Source: Eubacteriales bacterium mix99
Lineage (GTDB): Bacteria; Bacillota; Clostridia; Caldicoprobacterales; DTU083
Assembly: GCA_038396605.1 (NCBI GenBank)
Contig: CP121690.1
Coordinates: 2,016,500-2,080,499 of the forward strand
Length of the DNA: 64,000 bases
Reading direction: 5' to 3'
Shown one piece after another: positions 25,034 through 35,461 of this stretch (positions within the stretch are counted from its first letter, which is position 1; every line of letters begins with the position of its first letter). The notes beneath the pieces were generated by a model. That model did no database searches, was not told where the DNA came from, and was given only the letters and a program-made list of their open reading frames with translations. The position numbers and the translations under genes are program-made.

Positions 25034-25306
25034 ATGCCCTATCAGGAAACGTTTGACATCCTGTCGTTTCGTTCCAGACAGCATGCCCTCCATTTTGCTC
25101 AGATTCTTCAGGATCAAGGCATTCCGACGCAGGTTATGTCTACCCCAAAGGAAGTTGCAGTGGGCTGTGGTTTGTCTCTTCGGTTTTCACCTTATATGAC
25201 CGGGCGAATCCTTCCGTTGTGCAGGCAGTATAACACTCCTGTCATTGGGTGTTATCATGTGGCAAGAATGGGCGCCAACACCATCATCACCCGCATTCCC
25301 CTGTAG
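25034..25306 (+). CDS. DUF3343 protein, putative Se/S carrier-like
   Basis: This 90-residue protein starts MPYQETFDILSFRSRQHALHFAQIL and contains STPKEVAVGCGLSLRF, the DUF3343 pattern with a single conserved Cys between Gly residues. DUF3343 proteins are annotated as putative Se/S carriers because they occur with selenium and sulfur transfer genes. The divergent cysteine desulfurase supports a sulfur-relay role: the Cys could receive a persulfide. ATG at 25034 is ten bases after AAGGAG; the GTG at 25025 is too close to that site. A strong terminator lies downstream. Confidence 0.85.
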   Translation: MPYQETFDILSFRSRQHALHFAQILQDQGIPTQVMSTPKEVAVGCGLSLRFSPYMTGRILPLCRQYNTPVIGCYHVARMGANTIITRIPL

Positions 25307-25383
25307 GGCAGCAGAAAGCTGTGGATGTCAGTCCGTTCCCGGTATCCATGTGGCTTGCAAAAGGCAGGAAGTTTTGCACTGCA

Positions 25384-25424
25384 GGCTGAAAAAAAGGGAA
25401 CCGGTTTGTAAACCGTTTCCCTTT
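25384..25424 (-). terminator. Terminator of the CAP-domain gene
   Basis: A hairpin at 25393-25424 (AAAGGGAA-x-CGGTT paired with AACCG-x-TTCCCTTT) is followed on the minus strand by a run of seven T. It lies directly beyond the plus-strand terminator, so two convergent terminators stand back to back. Confidence 0.75.
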
Positions 25425-25427
25425 GCG

Positions 25428-25480
25428 ATAGTTGAAATCCATTCCGTTCAAGTGGAAAGGATTTCAACTATTTTATTTTT
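25428..25480 (+). terminator. Terminator of the DUF3343 gene
   Basis: ATAGTTGAAATCC (25428-25440) and GGATTTCAACTAT (25459-25471) form a 13-bp stem followed by TTTATTTTT on the plus strand. Confidence 0.85.
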
Positions 25481-25491
25481 GTTGCTTTTCC

Positions 25492-26265
25492 TCATTTTCC
25501 GATAAACATCTGGGTGTAATATCTGCCGTCTACAATCCCGATTCCGATATGGGTAAAGCTGGAGTTCATAATATTTTCCCTGTGTCCTTCCGAATTCATC
25601 AAACTGGTATGGGCACCTTCCACGCTGCTGTTCAGGGCAATGTTTTCTCCTGCTGTGCGGTATGTGATGCCGAAGCTCTTCATCATATCAAAAGGACTTC
25701 CATACGTGGGGGAAGTATGGGAAAAGTAGCCGTTGTCCTTCATATCCTGTGACTTGATCCTGGCAACGCGGCTGAGCTCCGGATCGATTGTCAGGGGAGA
25801 CACACCGGCTTTCTGACGTTCCTGGTTGACCAGCTGAATCATTTTCTGCTCTTCTGCGCTCAGTTGATAGCCGGAAGACTGTCCCGGGTTCTGCGTGGGT
25901 TTTGGAGTGGGAGCCGGAGTCGGCTTTGCAGTGGGAACCGGAGTCGGCTTTGTGGTGGGAGCCGGAGTCGGCTTTGTGGTGGGAGCCGGAGTCGGCTTTG
26001 TGGTGGGAGCCGGAGTTGGCTCTGTTGTTGAGCCGGGTGTCGGTTTTTTGCAGTCGGCAGGATTGTGTCTCACCGGGATCCATTTCCATCCATTAAAAAT
26101 GGTGTATGTAATCCGGTTGCAGAATCCTTTCCATAGGGAGACGGTGCATGTGTTGCCGGTATTCCGGGATCCGGAGGTATCTGCTGCCAAAGCCCCCTGC
26201 AGCGGAACCAGCAGAACAGCCAGAACGGTTGACAGGAGAAGCAGTTTCTTGATATTTTTCTTCAT
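25492..26265 (-). CDS. Secreted CAP/SCP-domain protein with Pro/Thr-rich repeat linker (YkwD-like)
   Basis: This 257-residue protein has a signal peptide (KKLLLLSTVLAVLLV, cleavage probably after ALA-A near residue 28). A 40-residue segment with two cysteines follows, then a linker of tandem KPTPAPTT units (about residues 75-125), and a C-terminal CAP domain (about 135-257). CAP motifs are NGYFSHTSP, GENIA, HRENIMN and IGIGIVDGRYYTQMF. YkwD/SpoYkwD proteins of sporulating Firmicutes share this layout. The linker is encoded by five 24-bp DNA repeats. The upstream region carries a sigma-A-like promoter and a 22-bp palindrome. Function of bacterial CAP proteins is still largely unknown. Confidence 0.9.
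   Translation of the reverse strand: MKKNIKKLLLLSTVLAVLLVPLQGALAADTSGSRNTGNTCTVSLWKGFCNRITYTIFNGWKWIPVRHNPADCKKPTPGSTTEPTPAPTTKPTPAPTTKPTPAPTTKPTPVPTAKPTPAPTPKPTQNPGQSSGYQLSAEEQKMIQLVNQERQKAGVSPLTIDPELSRVARIKSQDMKDNGYFSHTSPTYGSPFDMMKSFGITYRTAGENIALNSSVEGAHTSLMNSEGHRENIMNSSFTHIGIGIVDGRYYTQMFIGK
25907..26026. repeat. Five tandem 24-bp repeats inside the CAP gene
   Basis: Units start at 25907, 25931, 25955, 25979 and 26003. The core GTGGGAGCCGGAGTCGGCTT varies at few positions. Each unit encodes eight residues (KPTPAPTT) of the extracellular linker, so changes in copy number would keep the frame. Confidence 0.95.
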
Positions 26266-26291
26266 AAGGTTTTCCTCACTTTCTCTGATTG

Positions 26292-26313
26292 ATCATTACG
26301 TGCACGTAATGAT
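26292..26313. promoter_or_regulatory. 22-bp perfect palindrome in the CAP gene leader
   Basis: The half-site ATCATTACGTG is followed by its exact complement. It lies about 12 bases past the predicted -10 of the CAP promoter (minus strand), in the untranslated leader. No loop bases separate the arms, which fits a dimeric DNA-binding protein better than an RNA hairpin. Confidence 0.6.
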
Positions 26314-26324
26314 TTAGTAATAGA

Positions 26325-26353
26325 ATCGTAACATGTGTCAAAAATTATGTCAA
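26325..26353 (-). promoter_or_regulatory. Promoter of the CAP gene
   Basis: On the minus strand, TTGACA (26353-26348) and TACGAT (26330-26325) are 17 bases apart. A second TTGACA lies at 26341-26336 with a poorer -10. Confidence 0.55.
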
Positions 26354-26471
26354 CCGGTCCGGGCCATGTAATGTTTCCCAACACGGAGCAGGGGCAGCAG
26401 ATCCGGAAGATCCTGGTTGAAATCTGTTTTTTCATGGGGCTATCCGGGTATATAAAGGATTGTTTCCTTCA

Positions 26472-26500
26472 TGGACTTCAAACCGTTCGTATAGTATAAT
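26472..26500 (+). promoter_or_regulatory. Promoter of nth
   Basis: TGGACT (26472-26477) and a perfect TATAAT (26495-26500) are 17 bases apart, 65 bases before the start codon. Confidence 0.6.
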
Positions 26501-26564
26501 ACGGACAAGAGAAAATGTTTTTGGCTATCTTGATTGTGGATATTTCAACAGAACTATAGAAAGA

Positions 26565-27224
26565 ATGGATAATACAATGGATTCAATTGACAGGGAAAAT
26601 CACAAAAAGATACTGGAGCTGCTGGAGCAGCACTATACTGATGCCGTTACGGCGCTGGATTTTGCCAACCCCTTTGAACTGCTGATTGCCACCATGCTGG
26701 CTGCTCAATGTACGGACAGGCAGGTGAACAAGGTCACAGAGGGATTGTTTCAGGAATATCCCGGCCCCAGGGAGATGGCTGCCCTGACACCGGAGGAGAT
26801 GGGGCAGAAGATCCACAGCTGTGGATTTTACCGGACCAAAAGTAAAAATATCATACAAACCTGTAAGATCCTGATGGAGCAGTACGGAGGGCAGGTGCCG
26901 GATAATATGGAGTCCCTGACGTCCCTGCCCGGGGTAGGGAGAAAGACGGCAAATGTCGTATTGAGCAACGCCTTTGGAAAGGATGCCATCGCAGTGGATA
27001 CCCATGTATTCCGGGTTTCCAACCGTTTGGGCCTGGCAGATGCCGACAATGTTCTGGATACGGAGAAGCAGCTGATGGAGAACATTCCCAAGAAGAAATG
27101 GTCCCGTGCGCATCATTGGCTGATTTATCATGGACGGAGGATCTGCAAGGCCAGGAAGCCGGATTGTGAAAATTGTTTTTTGCAGTCCCTGTGCAAATAT
27201 CGTCGGAATCTGGAGGAAAAATAG
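26565..27224 (+). CDS. nth: Endonuclease III (DNA glycosylase/AP lyase)
   Basis: This 219-residue base-excision repair enzyme removes oxidised pyrimidines and nicks AP sites. The helix-hairpin-helix LPGVGRKTANVVL carries the catalytic lysine (about Lys127), and VDTHVFRVSNRLGL carries the catalytic aspartate (about Asp145). The [4Fe-4S] motif C-x6-C-x2-C-x5-C closes the protein (CKARKPDCENC to LC). The start is taken as ATG 26565; the frame extends upstream but overlaps the promoter region. ATG 26577 is an alternative because the ribosome binding site (GAAAG) is weak. Confidence 0.95.
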   Translation: MDNTMDSIDRENHKKILELLEQHYTDAVTALDFANPFELLIATMLAAQCTDRQVNKVTEGLFQEYPGPREMAALTPEEMGQKIHSCGFYRTKSKNIIQTCKILMEQYGGQVPDNMESLTSLPGVGRKTANVVLSNAFGKDAIAVDTHVFRVSNRLGLADADNVLDTEKQLMENIPKKKWSRAHHWLIYHGRRICKARKPDCENCFLQSLCKYRRNLEEK

Positions 27225-27273
27225 GAAGAAACTTTAGTTTGTTTTATGCATTGGAAGCAGAGGAGGAATGCTT

Positions 27274-28110
27274 TTGAAGACATACGGTCTGGTGGGCTCC
27301 AGTGGTACAGGAAAGAGCTTTCATGCGGTTGGGCTGGCCAATACGAGAGGAATTCCCTGTGTGATTGATGACGGTCTGTTGATCGAAGGCACCAGGATTC
27401 TGGCTGGGATCTCTGCCAAGAAGGAAGCCACACGGCTTTCTGCCATCCGGAGAGCATTGTTCATGGATCCGGAACATGCGGAAAAGGTCAGGGAAGCCAT
27501 CCGCCTGAAAAAGCCATCCTCGGTTCTGGTTCTCGGCACTTCCAAAAAGATGATTGAACGGATTGCACAGCGGCTGCAGCTTCTTCCGGTCGAAGAATGG
27601 ATCCGGATTGAGGACATTGCCTCAAAACGCGATATCCATCGGGCACAAAAAAATCGAAAGGAAGAGGGAAAGCATATTATCCCTGTACCTACTTTCGAGG
27701 TTCAGAAGGACTTTTCCGGGTATTTCATCGATCCGCTTCGGATCTTCCGGTCCAGAGGAAAGGGCAGACAGGATGCCGCGGAGAAAACAGTGGTCCGGCC
27801 TACTTACAGTTATTTTGGCAGGTTTTATATTGCGGATTCTGCAGTGGAATCCATTGCCCTTTATGGCGCCCAAAACGTGGAAGGAGTTTGCAGGGTTCAA
27901 AGATGCGAGATCAGCAGCCAGGTGGATGGAATTTGCATTCATATTATTATATCGGTATATTATGGATTTCCGATACACCGGACTCTGGTGCAGATCCAGC
28001 GATGTGTCCGGGAAAGCATCACCTATATGACCGGGCTGAATGTTCTGGATATCAATGTGGAGGCGAGGAAGTTGATTACGCCGAAAGAAACGGAAAAAGC
28101 AAAAGTCTGA
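27274..28110 (+). CDS. P-loop ATPase fused to an Asp23/Gls24-like domain
   Basis: This 278-residue protein starts with a Walker A motif (GSSGTGKS, residues 8-15) and a compact nucleotide-binding domain up to about residue 140. A basic linker follows. Residues 185-270 match the Asp23/Gls24 (DUF322) envelope-stress domain: YIADSAVESIALYGAQNVEGV, a strand-rich middle, and MTGLNVLDINVEARK. Stand-alone Asp23-domain proteins occur in AmaP/Asp23 membrane complexes and in YloU; fusion with an ATPase is less familiar, though seen in Clostridia. The TTG at 27274 is eight bases after AGAGGAGG; the ATG at 27268 is too close. Role unknown; cytoplasmic. Confidence 0.82.
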   Translation: MKTYGLVGSSGTGKSFHAVGLANTRGIPCVIDDGLLIEGTRILAGISAKKEATRLSAIRRALFMDPEHAEKVREAIRLKKPSSVLVLGTSKKMIERIAQRLQLLPVEEWIRIEDIASKRDIHRAQKNRKEEGKHIIPVPTFEVQKDFSGYFIDPLRIFRSRGKGRQDAAEKTVVRPTYSYFGRFYIADSAVESIALYGAQNVEGVCRVQRCEISSQVDGICIHIIISVYYGFPIHRTLVQIQRCVRESITYMTGLNVLDINVEARKLITPKETEKAKV

Positions 28111-28139
28111 GCCCATAATGAAGAATGATGGATTCCAAG

Positions 28140-28169
28140 TTGCAAATATCATTATGATTGTGTTATAAT
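28140..28169 (+). promoter_or_regulatory. Promoter of gdhA
   Basis: TTGCAA (28140-28145) and a perfect TATAAT (28164-28169) are 18 bases apart. The leader to the gdhA start is about 135 bases. Confidence 0.7.
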
Positions 28170-28191
28170 CACTTTCGAAGCTTAAAAATGA

Positions 28192-29646
<1,455 letters not shown>

Positions 29647-29673
29647 GTCGTATGCCCTGAGTCCGGCCTGCTC

Positions 29674-29725
29674 AAAAAAGCCACAGGCAGCTCAATTCTT
29701 TGAAAGAGTTGCCTGTGGCTTTTTT
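29674..29725. terminator. Strong terminator after gdhA
   Basis: AAAAAAGCCACAGGC (from 29674) pairs with GCCTGTGGCTTTTTT (to 29725). A-run and T-run flanks make it potentially bidirectional. Confidence 0.9.
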
Positions 29726-29793
29726 GTATGTCCTTTTTTGTGGATTTTTGGGGAAAAGGGCATTATAATGGAGGGGAAGCGGGGGGACAGGAT

Positions 29794-30750
29794 TTGAAGA
29801 TTACATCAGATGGAGATATGGTACGAATCAGCGGAATCACGGACTTTTATCCGGAACATGTTTTTGACTGCGGACAGGCATTTCGCTGGAACAGGGATGG
29901 AGACGCATATGTGGGAGTGGTGCAGGACCAGGTTCTCCGGGTAACTTATTGTGCCGGGAGCAATGCTTTGATACTGGAACATTGTGATCCGGACTGGTAT
30001 GATCGCTATATGAGGCATTATCTGGGTTTGGACCTGGATTATGGAAGGATCAGGGAAGAGCTCTCCGCCGATCCGGTTCTGAAAAAGGCGGTTCGATACG
30101 GCTGGGGCATGCGCATCCTGAATCAGGATCCATGGGAAACCCTGATATCCTTTATCCTGTCCGCCAACAACAACATCAAAAGGATCAAGGGAATCATTGA
30201 GAAGCTATCGGAGAAATATGGAAGGGAAATTCATTGGAAAGGCCGGACATATTATACTTTTCCTACTCCTGCGGCATTGTCCCGGGCCGGGGAAGAATCT
30301 CTCCGTGCCTGTGGATGCGGTTATCGCGGACCTTATATTGCAAAGACCGCTCGCATGGTTTCGGAAGGACAGATTTCCCTTTCCGGGATACGGGATATGT
30401 CTTATCCGGAGGCGCATAAGGCTTTGCTTGTCTGCGCAGGGGTAGGAGACAAGGTGGCCGACTGCGTTTTGCTCTATTCCATGGAAAAGTCGGAGGCATT
30501 TCCCATCGATGTATGGGTGAAACGGGTGATGGAATACTATTACATCGGGCGGAAGGTAACGGCCCGGCAGGTTCGATCCTTTGCCTCTGAAAAGTTTGGG
30601 AAACTTTCCGGAGTGGCTCAGCAGTATCTGTTTTATTATGCCAGGGAGCAAAAAATCGGGAAGCCGGACAAGGGGACCGTTCGATTGCCTCCATCAGAAA
30701 GGCCGTTTGGAGGGAGCACGAATCCGCCGGAACAGGCGATTTCACCTTGA
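29794..30750 (+). CDS. ogg: 8-oxoguanine DNA glycosylase/AP lyase (OGG1 type)
   Basis: This 318-residue protein belongs to the OGG1/AlkA-like HhH-GPD family. The N-terminal OGG_N domain (about 1-110) includes FDCGQAFRWNRDGDAYVGVV. The HhH motif CAGVGDKVADCVLLYSMEKSEAFPIDVWVKRV holds the catalytic lysine (about Lys220) and aspartate (about Asp239). It removes 8-oxoguanine opposite cytosine. The TTG at 29794 follows GGGGGGACAG; the longer frame upstream starts inside the preceding terminator's T run. A TATAAT at 29764-29769 may be its -10. Confidence 0.93.
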   Translation: MKITSDGDMVRISGITDFYPEHVFDCGQAFRWNRDGDAYVGVVQDQVLRVTYCAGSNALILEHCDPDWYDRYMRHYLGLDLDYGRIREELSADPVLKKAVRYGWGMRILNQDPWETLISFILSANNNIKRIKGIIEKLSEKYGREIHWKGRTYYTFPTPAALSRAGEESLRACGCGYRGPYIAKTARMVSEGQISLSGIRDMSYPEAHKALLVCAGVGDKVADCVLLYSMEKSEAFPIDVWVKRVMEYYYIGRKVTARQVRSFASEKFGKLSGVAQQYLFYYAREQKIGKPDKGTVRLPPSERPFGGSTNPPEQAISP

Positions 30751-30775
30751 CAATAACCGACATTTTTGTTAAACT
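30747..30775 (+). promoter_or_regulatory. Promoter of guaBA
   Basis: TTGACA (30747-30752) and TAAACT (30770-30775) are 17 bases apart. The -35 overlaps the last codons of the upstream glycosylase gene. A small hairpin, GTCCTG-TTA-CAGGAC, follows at 30799-30813. No purine riboswitch is seen before guaB. Confidence 0.6.
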
Positions 30776-30825
30776 TATTTTTAATATTTGTATGTTTGTA
30801 TGTCCTGTTACAGGACTGCTGTTGA

Positions 30826-32364
<1,539 letters not shown>

Positions 32365-32399
32365 AACGATTTGTGAAATGTGAAAAGAGGAATGTAGGA

Positions 32400-33935
32400 A
32401 TGTCAAAGGAAACCGTTCTTGTACTGGATTTTGGAGGACAGTACAACCAGCTGATTGCCCGAAGAGTCCGGGAGGCGAATGTATACTGTGAAATTCTGCC
32501 GTTTCATACGCCCATCGGCCGGATCCGGGAGAAGGATCCAAAGGGAATCATTTTTACCGGAAGCCCCTCCAGTGTGGACCGCAGGGATGCACCGGTCTGT
32601 GATCCGGAAGTGTTCGAACTGGGTGTCCCAATTCTGGGAATTTGCTATGGGACGCAGCTGATCGGCCGGCATTATGGGGGAACGATCGCAAAAGCGGGTG
32701 AGAGGGAATATGGCAAATCCGTCGTGAAGTTTGACACCGGCAGCCCGTTGTTTCATGACACGGCTCCTGAAAGTGTCTGCTGGATGAGTCATACGTACCA
32801 GGTGGATTCCCTGCCGAAAGGATTCCGTACCATAGCATCCACGGATACCTGTCCCATTGCGGGAATGGAAAACGCAGGCCGGAAAGTTTATGGAGTACAA
32901 TTTCATCCGGAGGTGGCCCATACCCAATTCGGGAATCGGATCCTGAAAAACTTTCTGTATGATATTTGCGGCTGCAGCGGCGACTGGACCATGGCCAGTT
33001 TTGTCCAGGAATCTGTAAAGGCACTGAAGGAGCAGATTGGAGATAAGAAAGTGCTTTGTGCCCTGTCCGGCGGCGTGGACAGCTCGGTGTCCGCTGTTCT
33101 GGTTCACAAGGCAATCGGCGACAACCTGACCTGCATTTTTGTGGACCATGGACTGATGCGCAAGGACGAAGGGGATCAGGTGGAAAAGGCCTTCCGGCAG
33201 CGGTTTCACATGAATTTGATCCGGGTCAATGCGGAAGAACGGTTTCTGACCCGTCTGAAAGGGATTACGGATCCGGAAGCCAAAAGGAAGATTGTTGGTG
33301 AGGAATTCATTCGGGTATTTGAAGAAGAAGCAAAAAAGATCGGTGCCGTGGATTATCTGGTCCAGGGGACGATTTATCCGGATGTGGTGGAAAGTGGTAT
33401 CGGGGAGGCGGCTGTGATCAAAAGTCATCACAATGTAGGCGGCCTGCCGGAGCATATTGATTTCAAGGGGATCATTGAGCCTTTGCGGAATCTGTTCAAG
33501 GATGAGGTGCGCAAGGTAGGTGAAGAGCTGGGGGTTCCTGAGGAACTGGTCTGGCGTCAGCCTTTCCCGGGACCGGGACTTGCCATTCGGGTGATTGGCG
33601 ATATCACAAAGGAAAAGCTGGATATTTTGCGGGAAGCCGATGCCATATTCCGGGAGGAAATTGCCAGGGCCGGACTGAATCGGAGAATCTGGCAGTATTT
33701 TGCCGTGCTGACGAATATAAAAAGTGTAGGTGTCATGGGGGATGAAAGAACCTATGATTATACAATAGCCCTTCGGGCGATTACCAGTGTGGATGCCATG
33801 ACAGCGGACTGGGCGAGAATCCCTTATGAAGTGCTGGAGAAGGTGTCCAACCGGATCGTCAACGGGGTAAAGCATGTGAACCGTGTGGTGTATGATATTA
33901 CCGGCAAACCGCCGGCAACGATTGAATATGAATAA
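32400..33935 (+). CDS. guaA: GMP synthase (glutamine-hydrolysing)
   Basis: This 511-residue enzyme converts XMP to GMP. The N-terminal class I amidotransferase has the nucleophile in GICYGTQ and His/Glu in [14 protein letters not shown]. The ATP-pyrophosphatase domain begins with LSGGVDSSV, and the C-terminal dimerisation domain ends KPPATIEYE, the invariant GuaA terminus. The start ATG 32400 follows AGGAATGTAGGA and removes 13 residues from a longer frame. It pairs with guaB as an operon for guanine nucleotide synthesis from salvaged or de novo IMP. A terminator lies 25 bases downstream. Confidence 0.97.
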   Translation: MSKETVLVLDFGGQYNQLIARRVREANVYCEILPFHTPIGRIREKDPKGIIFTGSPSSVDRRDAPVCDPEVFELGVPILGICYGTQLIGRHYGGTIAKAGEREYGKSVVKFDTGSPLFHDTAPESVCWMSHTYQVDSLPKGFRTIASTDTCPIAGMENAGRKVYGVQFHPEVAHTQFGNRILKNFLYDICGCSGDWTMASFVQESVKALKEQIGDKKVLCALSGGVDSSVSAVLVHKAIGDNLTCIFVDHGLMRKDEGDQVEKAFRQRFHMNLIRVNAEERFLTRLKGITDPEAKRKIVGEEFIRVFEEEAKKIGAVDYLVQGTIYPDVVESGIGEAAVIKSHHNVGGLPEHIDFKGIIEPLRNLFKDEVRKVGEELGVPEELVWRQPFPGPGLAIRVIGDITKEKLDILREADAIFREEIARAGLNRRIWQYFAVLTNIKSVGVMGDERTYDYTIALRAITSVDAMTADWARIPYEVLEKVSNRIVNGVKHVNRVVYDITGKPPATIEYE

Positions 33936-33960
33936 ATAAACCTTTCGACATCTCTCGGGA

Positions 33961-33987
33961 CGCCGATGCGGAAGCATCGGCGGTTTT
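33961..33987 (+). terminator. Terminator of guaBA
   Basis: CGCCGATGC (33961-33969) and GCATCGGCG (33974-33982) form a 9-bp stem with a GGAA-type tetraloop, followed by GTTTT. Confidence 0.8.
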
Positions 33988-34045
33988 AGAGGAAATCGAG
34001 TGTATTTCATGGGAGCTGTGTCCGAATGGCGGTGGAGTCTTCCTA

Positions 34046-35371
34046 TCACCGTTCTGTCCATTGCGGTGCTGCTTTTTGTCTCCGCTCCGCCTTTTGCGGA
34101 TAATCAGATTTTTTATAAGTGCGTCGCGGGTAATTGGGCTGTGGATAATTGGATTCTTGAAGAAGGAGATCTCTGGCCCGTACGTTTTTCTGACCATGGG
34201 GAATTACTTTCCAATTCTTTGTCCGATGCAAAAGGGAGATCACATTCAGTGGCAGCCAGGAGGCTGTAAACAAGGGGTAACACAGAACCGTCTTTAGGAT
34301 CTTCCGATCCCGGTATCCCCCCACCCATGCAAGGGCCGCAGCCAACAGGATGCATCCAAGCCAGGAAAACACCAGTCCCACACCAAAGCTGGCACAGAGT
34401 GAGAGGAAGGAGCCATTGCCCACAGCTTTAAAGAAGGAAAGCAGGGGAGGGCAAATGGATGCCACCTGTACAAACGATCCGTTGATGATCATAATGGTAT
34501 CCCAGGCCCTGCGTCCGCCGGTGCGGACGGATGCGGAAAGCAGCTCCGGGGTCTTCTTCTGTGAGACATCCATAATTCCGCTGCACCAACGCATTCTCTG
34601 GATCATGGAAATCGCAAAGGAATTCGTTGCTTCATCGAAGGTAATGGCTTTTGGTACGAAACAGATCCGATACCCATGAAGGACACAGAACGTGTAGAAC
34701 TCTGCATCTTCCGCTATGGTGTCGGTATTCCATCCACCCATTTTTTCCAGTACTTCCCGGTGAACGGCAAACCCTGTGCCATTGAGTCGGGCGGATAAGC
34801 CGCAGTTTGTCCTGGCACGGTTGAAAAACAGATCCATCAATGTGAAATAAAGCCCGTAGCATCCGGATATCCAGGAGTCATAAGGATTTTTTACCTTCAT
34901 TGCACCTTTGGCGATGCGAACCCCGGAGCTCAGTGCATCGTTCATACGGGAAAGAAAATTTGGACCTGCTATGTTGTCTGCATCAAATACACAAAAAGCG
35001 TCGTAGTTCTGAGGCAGGAGACAGGCAATCGCTTCATGCAGTACATCTCCTTTTTTGGTCACTCTTCCCATACAATGAAGGATTTTTGCACCGGCAGTGC
35101 GGGCTGTCTTTTCTGTTTGATCCGTACAGTTGTTTGGAATCACAAAAATGTCGTAAAGGTCGTCCGGATAATTCTGCGCCCTGAGGCTGTGAATCAGATT
35201 TCCGATCACCTCTTCTTCATTCCGTGCAGCAATCAGGCAGGCAAAGCGCGTCTGGGGCGTATGGTGTTGGAAGCCCTTGTTTCGCCGAAAGGCAAAAACT
35301 GCAATCACGACAAAGTATGCGCTGTATGCTTTTAAGCAAAGTGCTAAAATGGAAGCAAGCGAGTCGAGCAT
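34046..35371 (-). CDS. Membrane glycosyltransferase family 2 protein
   Basis: This 441-residue protein is a processive-type GT2. It has an N-terminal membrane helix, then the catalytic domain with CLIAARNEEEVIGNL, the DxD motif in VFDADNIAGP, the acidic TIAEDAEF and the acceptor motif IQRMRWCSG (QxxRW type). Two or three membrane helices lie at about 295-390. The C-terminal 60 residues are basic with Tyr-Pro pairs (NYPQPNYPRRTY). QxxRW enzymes make polysaccharides such as hyaluronan or poly-GlcNAc; the product here is unknown. The start is ATG 35371 after AAAGGCGG. It lies downstream of the two-component operon and its upstream region has the same CTTAA repeats. Confidence 0.88.
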   Translation of the reverse strand: MLDSLASILALCLKAYSAYFVVIAVFAFRRNKGFQHHTPQTRFACLIAARNEEEVIGNLIHSLRAQNYPDDLYDIFVIPNNCTDQTEKTARTAGAKILHCMGRVTKKGDVLHEAIACLLPQNYDAFCVFDADNIAGPNFLSRMNDALSSGVRIAKGAMKVKNPYDSWISGCYGLYFTLMDLFFNRARTNCGLSARLNGTGFAVHREVLEKMGGWNTDTIAEDAEFYTFCVLHGYRICFVPKAITFDEATNSFAISMIQRMRWCSGIMDVSQKKTPELLSASVRTGGRRAWDTIMIINGSFVQVASICPPLLSFFKAVGNGSFLSLCASFGVGLVFSWLGCILLAAALAWVGGYRDRKILKTVLCYPLFTASWLPLNVISLLHRTKNWKVIPHGQKNVRARDLLLQESNYPQPNYPRRTYKKSDYPQKAERRQKAAPQWTER

Positions 35372-35405
35372 TGATAAATAACCGCCTTTCATTTGGTATG
35401 GTACA

Positions 35406-35461
35406 AGTTTAGCAGACAGTTTTTAAGCTGCGGCAATGGTTTTGTTTAAGAATTTGTTAAG
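35406..35461 (-). promoter_or_regulatory. Promoter region of the glycosyltransferase gene with CTTAA direct repeat
   Basis: On the minus strand a direct repeat CTTAA-N6-CTTAA (35461-35446) lies 34 bases upstream of a -10 TAAACT (35411-35406). The -35 position has no consensus, as expected for an activator-dependent promoter. The repeat overlaps the stop codon of the histidine kinase gene. Confidence 0.55.

Noticed and set aside
25907-26026. CRISPR-like array
   Set aside because: Units are directly adjacent without spacers and encode a proline-threonine linker.
32403-34061. Minus-strand frame of 552 codons opposite guaA
   Set aside because: Shadow of a strongly conserved gene; composition rich in His, Gln and Pro as expected from antisense reading.
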